NCBI GenBank assembly: GCA_965372135.1
Contig: CBDVBD010000109.1
Span: forward strand, 1-11,365
DNA length: 11,365 nucleotides
Origin: CBDVBD01 sp965372135
Lineage (GTDB): Bacteria; Electryoneota; RPQS01; CBDVBD01
Direction of reading: 5' to 3'
A model generated the notes under the pieces. That model saw only the letters and a list, made by a program, of their open reading frames with translations. It searched no databases and had not been told where the DNA came from. Shown here piece by piece: positions 6,385 to 11,365 of this stretch. Both the position numbers and the translations under genes were made by a program. Position 1 is the first letter of the stretch, and each line of letters opens with the position of its first letter.

Positions 6385-7128
6385 CTACAACCGTTGTATA
6401 TCCATCCCCCCGCTGATATCAAACGTCATACCGGTTGAGTAATCGAAATACCCCTGAGCGATGGCGGTTACCGCTTTTGCCACGTCTTTCGGCTGCCCCC
6501 AGCGATTCTGAGGGATTAACCCATCGGCAATCAATTCATCGTATTTATCCTTTGCCGGTGCAGTCATATCGGTTTCGATTATGCCGGGACGGATGTCGAA
6601 TACTAAAATACTGAATTCCGCTAACCGGTGAGCAAAAATCTTGGATGCCATGCTGACGCCGGCTTTGGAAATGCAATATTCCGCACGGCTGGGCGACGAA
6701 ATTTCCGCGGATATTGAGGAGATAAAAACGATCTTCGGATGATAATCGTTGATGGATCCTTGAAGTTTGATCATCGTGTTGGCTACCGTTTGAGCCAGAA
6801 AGAATGTCCCCCGCAGGTTAGTCGCCAGCACATGATCGAAGCTTTCCGGGGTGGTTTCCAGGATGTCCAACCGCACTTTCGGCGCCACTCCGGCATTGTT
6901 GACCAACAGATCGATTCTGCCGTATTTATCCATGACCCGACCAACCAATCCCTGATGGCTGTCTAAGTCGCTGATATCGCCTTGCAGTTGCCAAAAATTA
7001 TCATCGGCTGTGTCGAAAGTCAGGTCGATTGCTGCAATATCATATCCAATTTTCGCCAAATCCACCGCAATCGCACGACCAATTCCCCGGGCTGCGCCGG
7101 TGACGATTGCCGTTTGTTTCTCAGGCAT
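6385..7128 (-). CDS. Short-chain dehydrogenase/reductase (SDR), NAD-type
   Basis: A classical SDR of 247 residues. Motifs in order: TGAARGIG cofactor loop (10-17), Asp at the end of β2 (IAAIDLTF, Asp35, which normally selects NAD(H) over NADP(H)), NNAG (77-80), catalytic Asn in TNLRG (104), Ser (about 138) in ISSIS, and YCISK with Tyr151 and Lys155; RPGIIETDM follows. Automated annotation would likely call it 3-ketoacyl-ACP reductase, but the NAD-type pocket and its neighbours argue for a sugar or sugar-acid dehydrogenase, possibly producing the keto-deoxy acid used by the aldolase-kinase downstream (inference). ATG 7128 is chosen over an upstream in-frame ATG at 7251 because the motif spacing then fits SDRs, AAGGA precedes it at the right distance, and the longer form would overlap the FAD gene by 113 bases. 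It lies ten bases after that gene. Confidence 0.94.
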   Translation of the reverse strand: MPEKQTAIVTGAARGIGRAIAVDLAKIGYDIAAIDLTFDTADDNFWQLQGDISDLDSHQGLVGRVMDKYGRIDLLVNNAGVAPKVRLDILETTPESFDHVLATNLRGTFFLAQTVANTMIKLQGSINDYHPKIVFISSISAEISSPSRAEYCISKAGVSMASKIFAHRLAEFSILVFDIRPGIIETDMTAPAKDKYDELIADGLIPQNRWGQPKDVAKAVTAIAQGYFDYSTGMTFDISGGMDIQRL

Positions 7129-7134
7129 GAGCTG

Positions 7135-7139
7135 TCCTT
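7135..7139 (-). promoter_or_regulatory. Shine-Dalgarno of the SDR gene, touching the stop codon of the FAD gene
   Basis: AAGGA six bases upstream of ATG 7128 shares a base with the TAA stop (7139-7141) of the preceding gene. This arrangement is typical of coupled translation and supports 7128 as the SDR start. Confidence 0.7.
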
Positions 7140-9202
7140 TATCTAATGATTTTGTCTTCGCGAAATTCCTGCCACACGGTTTCGAACCAACCGTCCTCCT
7201 TGGGAATAGGGTGGATGTCCACCCATTGTTTTCGAACTTCGGATTGTTCATCCAACCAAATTTCCAGGATTTTTTGGTTCACGAAATCCCCGTCCTCAGT
7301 CAATTTATAACGCCATTCATCACCCAAAATCTCGCATGGTTTTTCCCCTGATGGATCAAGAACCAAATAAGATCCCCGGCTTTTCCCGCCCTTTTCAATG
7401 TATTCATTAATAGCTTCTAAATAAATCGCATGCGTTAAGCACAAGTCCAACGACTTAAGAGCTTCCGGCAGTTCATTTGGCGAAGATGTCGCGATATTGT
7501 CCTTCAGTTCCGTGTATTGTTTCCAAGCATCCGCAACTGCTTTTCCAATTAATTCCGGATTTCTAATATGAGCACCGTATTTAGACATCCGCTCTTGAAT
7601 TTGCATACCTGCCGTTGACTGGTGTATTCCATTATCACCTCTATAGCTGATTATGTCATTCGCAGTGTTCAATATTGTAGTTATTTGCGATTCGGACGAA
7701 TCCAAGAAGTCGGATGTTGATAACGGCTCTGCGATATAACGTTTGGCAATATACATCGCAGCACGCAAACTACCCACCTGCCCGGCATTCAACGCCGACC
7801 CTCCAGGACGGTACACCCCATGAGTTCCGTTCACTTCTCCCACCGGAAACAGGTGTTTGATGTTGGATTCCCACCAGATGTTACCCTTCAACCCCCCATT
7901 GTTATGCTGAGCGCACACCGCAATTTCCAGGTATCCCTGGGTCAGATCGACGCCATTATCCATGTAAAGATCTATAGCGGGCTGGTTCATCTTTGCCAAC
8001 CGCTGGATCGGGGTATCCAGCAACGCATCCGACTTTTTTAGGTATTCGTTTGCTTCTGGATGCAAGTGTTCCAGTGCGAAATCCTGCATTTCCCTCCCAC
8101 CACTCGGATTGCGCGTATAATCCAGGAACACCCGACGCCCTTTCTTCACCATCTCTTGATACACTAAGATATCGATCAAGGATGACCCATAATCCGCCAC
8201 TTTCCGCGGATCGAACGGCCACTGATACCCTTTCAGGAAAATCGCAGTTGCTAGTTTGCCCATATCCGGAAAGTAATCATTCAAAAATTCCCGCTCATTG
8301 TTCCCATCCTGGTCAGTCGATACGTATCGTGGAATCACCTGCTGGTAGGTACCGGACAAATTCCAACGGAACTTGATGGATGCGATACCAAATTGCGATT
8401 CGGTCAGGTTGTGCCCAATTGCGCCAACACGAAATGCCAGTCCATGCGAACCGGTTTGACTTTCCGGATACACGGACGTCTTGTAAATCCCCGCCGGTCC
8501 ACCGGTACCCAAAATTACGTTTGTCGCATTGAATACCACCATCCCCAGCGTATTGGAATCGAAGTTATTCTTATCGAGGGCAATGGCGCCGATTACATCC
8601 CTTTCGTTGTCTTGGGATTTTGTCAATAAAGCAATCACTTCGTGTTTGTCAAATACCGTAATATCTTTTTTCTTGACTTCCCTCGCTAATGCTTGGAACA
8701 TCGAATGCGATGTCAACGGTCCTGCGGAAGTACCCCGACCACGTGGATCATGATCTGTTTTATATCCCACATATCCACCGTATGCATCATGTGGAAAAGG
8801 AACCCCAAGTTTTACTAAATGGTAGAAAACTTGCGCCGAATGCTGCGCTTCACACAATGCGATATCCCCATGCATGCCCCCACCGTTGAACAAATCCTCC
8901 GCCATCTGAAAGGGGGAATCGGGATTATCTCCCGACAGGGACAACTTGTAATACGTCTGCTTGTCCGACCCGGCATTATTGGAGGTCCCGCCACCCCAAT
9001 TGTCTGTAACTATCGCGATATTTTCCTGCCCGAAATCCACCAAGTTAACAGCGGCATTCAAACTTGCAGCACCACTTCCAATTATCAGCGTATTTACCGA
9101 ATACAACGGGAATTCAATTCCACCGATAGTGATGGTTTCGTTGCGAATGTGGCTATGTGAGTCCAAGTTTTTTGTATTCCTTTCCGTAGATTTCTCTGTC
9201 AC
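7139..9202 (-). CDS. FAD-dependent oxidoreductase, fumarate reductase/succinate dehydrogenase flavoprotein type
   Basis: A 687-residue flavoprotein. The N-terminal FAD Rossmann loop is LIIGSGAASLNAAV (39-52); a TxxGG-like loop GGGTSNNAGSDKQ follows at 70-82, and TDHDPRGRGTSAGP (149-162) lies where family members place substrate or FAD contacts. The C-terminal FAD-binding segment is clear: FPVGEVNGTHGVYRPGGSA (452-470) and NAGQVGSLRAA (472-482). No signal peptide, haem motif or Cys cluster is seen, so electrons must come from a partner. The OYE/4Fe-4S gene immediately upstream overlaps it by 50 bases and is the obvious candidate. The start is uncertain: GTG at 9202 has no Shine-Dalgarno; an in-frame TTG at 9166 would shorten the overlap to 14 bases; no ATG occurs before residue 100. 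Likely reduces an activated C=C bond or oxidises a saturated substrate; identity unknown. Confidence 0.9.
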   Translation of the reverse strand: MTEKSTERNTKNLDSHSHIRNETITIGGIEFPLYSVNTLIIGSGAASLNAAVNLVDFGQENIAIVTDNWGGGTSNNAGSDKQTYYKLSLSGDNPDSPFQMAEDLFNGGGMHGDIALCEAQHSAQVFYHLVKLGVPFPHDAYGGYVGYKTDHDPRGRGTSAGPLTSHSMFQALAREVKKKDITVFDKHEVIALLTKSQDNERDVIGAIALDKNNFDSNTLGMVVFNATNVILGTGGPAGIYKTSVYPESQTGSHGLAFRVGAIGHNLTESQFGIASIKFRWNLSGTYQQVIPRYVSTDQDGNNEREFLNDYFPDMGKLATAIFLKGYQWPFDPRKVADYGSSLIDILVYQEMVKKGRRVFLDYTRNPSGGREMQDFALEHLHPEANEYLKKSDALLDTPIQRLAKMNQPAIDLYMDNGVDLTQGYLEIAVCAQHNNGGLKGNIWWESNIKHLFPVGEVNGTHGVYRPGGSALNAGQVGSLRAAMYIAKRYIAEPLSTSDFLDSSESQITTILNTANDIISYRGDNGIHQSTAGMQIQERMSKYGAHIRNPELIGKAVADAWKQYTELKDNIATSSPNELPEALKSLDLCLTHAIYLEAINEYIEKGGKSRGSYLVLDPSGEKPCEILGDEWRYKLTEDGDFVNQKILEIWLDEQSEVRKQWVDIHPIPKEDGWFETVWQEFREDKIIR

Positions 9203-10487
9203 GAATTACACATCCGGTGATATGGTCATTTCGCATTAATTCAGTACACCGGGAGCAGGTAATGCAGGTTTTTTTCGGATTCACTTTCCCGGTATCCATT
9301 AGGTCTTTCGGTGCGTCGGGATAGGCAAACGAACTGCGTCCCAAACCCACTAATGATGTTAATTTCTGTTGGATCATTGCAGCCCCCACATTCGGAAAAA
9401 GATGCCTTAACCAGGAATACCCGGAACTGACTATGGGAGTGGATGGGAATGTTTGCTGTAATTCACCGGCAATATGGAGCATCCGGCTGACTCCGACCAA
9501 AGGGTGTTCATCGGGAGTGTTGGCACCGGTTACCGTGCGATCGAACGGTCGGACATAGTGGGGTGTGTAAGCTGGCACTCCGGTTGTGATGTTCAACAGC
9601 ACGCATCCACTTTCCACTAATTGGCGGATGATAGCCTTCGGTTCGGCTAGGTCAATATCAGCCGTCGCGTCCTCAGCCATCCCGAACCCATAAGGATATG
9701 GAATTCCATCGGTAGCATTCAATCTTACTGCCACATCGATTCCAGGGTTTTCATCTTGAACCCTCTTCACAACTTCCATCAACAACCGTGATCGGTTTTC
9801 CAACGATCCGCCGTAACGGCTGTCGCTGCGCGTGTGCGCCCCCAATAATTCATGGATCAAATACCCATGACAGGCTTTGATATCCACCGCATCGAATCCT
9901 GCTTTCAATGCTAACCCAGACCCTTCCACAAAGACATCGATCAACCGGTCCAATTCATCATCACCGAACAGCGAATAGCCCGCCCCCGCCTTACCCAAAT
10001 AGGGATTATAACATCCCACTTTGTTCAATGCTTCCCCATCCGGTCGGCTGTAACGTCCTGAATGTGTGATCTGTAGTACCAAATAGGGATCATGTGAGTT
10101 TCCGAATACACTGTGTGCTGATTTTCGAGTATGATCCACCAACCGCTTGAAATCATCAACCGTTCGCCGGTTAAACATTAGTTGACGGGGATTGGATCGT
10201 CCTTCTTGTACTACGCTGGTGGCTTCGAACCAGATCGATCCGCTGCCGCCTTCCGCATATCGTTGGTACCGTCGAAACGTATACTCACTGGGAGAACCGT
10301 CCGGATTGGCATCGAATCCCTCCATCGGCTGCACTGCAAAACGATTTGGAACCATTTTGGAACCAATTGCTATTGGAAGAAAAAGTGGCTCGATTGATTC
10401 CTGGAACGGAAGATCGACACACAATTCCTGCGCTTTTGACAGAAGATCGTCACTATTTTTGAAATTGAATTTTTCGTGCTGGGACAT
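9153..10487 (-). CDS. Old Yellow Enzyme family NAD(P)H:flavin oxidoreductase with 4Fe-4S motif
   Basis: A 444-residue FMN-type TIM barrel: NRFAVQPMEG (48-57), VLQITHSGRYS (137-147), the substrate/FMN segment KACHGYLIHELL (204-215), RSDSRYGGSLENRSRLL (220-236) and the phosphate loop LGRSSFAYPD. The C-terminus adds Cys408, 411, 414 and 426 (C-x2-C-x2-C-x11-C), as in 2,4-dienoyl-CoA reductase FadH and its relatives, where such Cys bind a 4Fe-4S cluster; FadH itself has C-x2-C-x3-C-x11-C (from memory). Unlike FadH it stops right there, lacking the fused FAD/NAD(P) domains. The following gene supplies a separate FAD protein. Such enzymes reduce electron-poor C=C bonds, for example enones. It starts seven bases after the TIM-barrel gene with no clear Shine-Dalgarno, so coupled translation is likely. 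Confidence 0.94.
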   Translation of the reverse strand: MSQHEKFNFKNSDDLLSKAQELCVDLPFQESIEPLFLPIAIGSKMVPNRFAVQPMEGFDANPDGSPSEYTFRRYQRYAEGGSGSIWFEATSVVQEGRSNPRQLMFNRRTVDDFKRLVDHTRKSAHSVFGNSHDPYLVLQITHSGRYSRPDGEALNKVGCYNPYLGKAGAGYSLFGDDELDRLIDVFVEGSGLALKAGFDAVDIKACHGYLIHELLGAHTRSDSRYGGSLENRSRLLMEVVKRVQDENPGIDVAVRLNATDGIPYPYGFGMAEDATADIDLAEPKAIIRQLVESGCVLLNITTGVPAYTPHYVRPFDRTVTGANTPDEHPLVGVSRMLHIAGELQQTFPSTPIVSSGYSWLRHLFPNVGAAMIQQKLTSLVGLGRSSFAYPDAPKDLMDTGKVNPKKTCITCSRCTELMRNDHITGCVIRDREIYGKEYKKLGLT

Positions 10488-10493
10488 TACAAG

Positions 10494-11365
10494 CTATAAT
10501 TTCAAAATCTCTTTCAATGTTAAAATATCACGATGCAGCTGCTGCTCACAAACTTCGGACCATTCTTCGCGAGTTGTAATTTTGCATTCACCCTGCTCTG
10601 TTTTCCTTTTGGATATCTCAGCTAAAATCATCAACTGGTCGAATTCTTCCCGAGTCAAATCAGGGAATTCCGATATAAATTCCGGATCGAAAATGGGCAG
10701 AAAAAATTCCCCACCGTGATCCTCAATCGATAGGTTAACCTCCCACGGCAACGCCTTTAAAATATCTATTATTTCCTTCAGGCTGACAATCCCGGTGCCG
10801 ATTTCAGCAGGATATGTACTTAATTTTTCAGTATCTACAAGTATAATCCCATCCTTAATATGAGTACACACTACCCATGGAAGTATCCGTTTAGTACCCG
10901 CCACTGGATCCTCCAGCATCGTCAACAGATTCATTGTATCCAAGCAAATTCCCAAATAATCACCCGGTTCCGCTTCACACATGTCGAACAGTCTCAACAA
11001 TTCGTGGGTGGTGAATTCGAAATGAGTTTCTATCGCTAAGATCACATTATGGTCACGCAACATCTGGCGCTGTACTTTGAGCGCTTCCGCCGTATCCAGC
11101 AGCAATTTCTCTGTAGTTGGATTGTCCCGATTCCATCGCATCGATCCCCCCGAACACGACCGCACGATCTGGGTACCCAAGATTTCCGCTTCCTTTGCCG
11201 CTGTTTCATTATGAGCGAACAAATCCTTCTTCACCCACGAATTCATATCCCGCGGAATATGCTGCCCGCCGCCCCATTCGATATAAATATCATTGGATGC
11301 AGAATATTGATCAAGATCAGTCAAGTACGCTGTATCGATCATCTTTCGATATTCAGAATCGATTC
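10494..11365 (-). CDS. Sugar phosphate isomerase/epimerase-type TIM barrel (AP endonuclease 2 fold), N-terminus beyond window
   Basis: About 290 C-terminal residues are visible. An ATG occurs at 11342, but the frame is open upstream to the window edge (…EYRKM), and the barrel would lack its first strands from that Met, so the gene is taken as 5'-truncated. Xylose-isomerase-like metal site residues are in place: Glu in AIETHFEFTTHEL, Asp in GICLDTMN, His in CTHIKDG and Glu in LSIEDHGGEF, giving the usual divalent-metal set. The EWGGGQHIP segment near the visible N-terminus matches sugar-isomerase relatives rather than DNA repair enzymes. Family members isomerise, epimerise or dehydrate sugars and keto-sugars, and some act with Gfo/Idh dehydrogenases on 3-keto sugars (established for the wider family). 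TAG stop at 10494; the OYE gene begins seven bases on. Confidence 0.9.
   Translation of the reverse strand, partial: IDSEYRKMIDTAYLTDLDQYSASNDIYIEWGGGQHIPRDMNSWVKKDLFAHNETAAKEAEILGTQIVRSCSGGSMRWNRDNPTTEKLLLDTAEALKVQRQMLRDHNVILAIETHFEFTTHELLRLFDMCEAEPGDYLGICLDTMNLLTMLEDPVAGTKRILPWVVCTHIKDGIILVDTEKLSTYPAEIGTGIVSLKEIIDILKALPWEVNLSIEDHGGEFFLPIFDPEFISEFPDLTREEFDQLMILAEISKRKTEQGECKITTREEWSEVCEQQLHRDILTLKEILKL

Noticed and set aside
6385..10487. A bile-acid (Bai-like) or fatty-acid dienoyl-CoA reductase operon, because an OYE/4Fe-4S protein, a flavoprotein and an SDR occur together.
   Set aside because: No CoA ligase, CoA transferase or hydratase is present, and the flanking genes are sugar enzymes.

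Overview
The window reads as a bacterial chromosomal segment of moderate GC in which every supported gene lies on the minus strand, so transcription runs from position 11365 towards 1. No rRNA, tRNA, CRISPR array, transposase or phage gene was seen. The gene content (URO-D-like protein, Gfo/Idh/MocA dehydrogenase, xylose-isomerase-like barrel, ROK kinase) and the intergenic dispersed hairpin repeats resemble uncultured or environmental lineages of the FCB or PVC superphyla. That placement is an impression, not a result, and no phylum can be fixed from this sequence alone.

Layout in the direction of transcription. (1) 11365-10494: 5'-truncated sugar phosphate isomerase/epimerase-type TIM barrel. 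(2) 10487-9153: Old Yellow Enzyme (OYE) family flavoprotein with a C-terminal Cys cluster typical of a 4Fe-4S centre. (3) 9202-7139: fumarate-reductase-type FAD flavoprotein overlapping the previous gene by 50 bases. (4) 7128-6385: NAD-type short-chain dehydrogenase. A 200-base repeat-bearing gap follows with a possible promoter. (5) 6184-4445: one polypeptide joining a KDPG aldolase domain (Eda) to a 2-keto-3-deoxygluconate kinase domain (KdgK). A second repeat-bearing gap follows. (6) 4195-3260: two-TM membrane protein with a large extracytoplasmic domain but no cytoplasmic signalling module, overlapping (7) 3263-2031: Gfo/Idh/MocA dehydrogenase. A third, 383-base gap is rich in hairpin repeats. 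(8) 1647-622: URO-D-fold protein lacking haem-pathway motifs. (9) 619-1: ROK sugar kinase, cut by the window edge.

Together the genes look like a catabolic locus for a sugar or sugar acid. The firm anchor is the aldolase-kinase fusion: 2-keto-3-deoxy-gluconate (or a stereoisomer) would be phosphorylated and cleaved to pyruvate and glyceraldehyde 3-phosphate. The other enzymes (isomerase-like barrel, two flavoproteins, SDR, Gfo/Idh dehydrogenase, ROK kinase) would prepare the substrate by redox, isomerisation or elimination steps. The actual substrate, and the roles of the OYE/FAD pair and the URO-D-like protein, cannot be read from the sequence. No transporter, glycoside hydrolase or DNA-binding regulator lies inside the window.

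Points most worth a second look are the Eda-KdgK fusion, the adjacent and overlapping OYE(4Fe-4S)/FAD flavoprotein genes, the orphan sensor-like protein translationally coupled to a dehydrogenase, and the same-orientation composite repeats that bracket the sensor-dehydrogenase pair.
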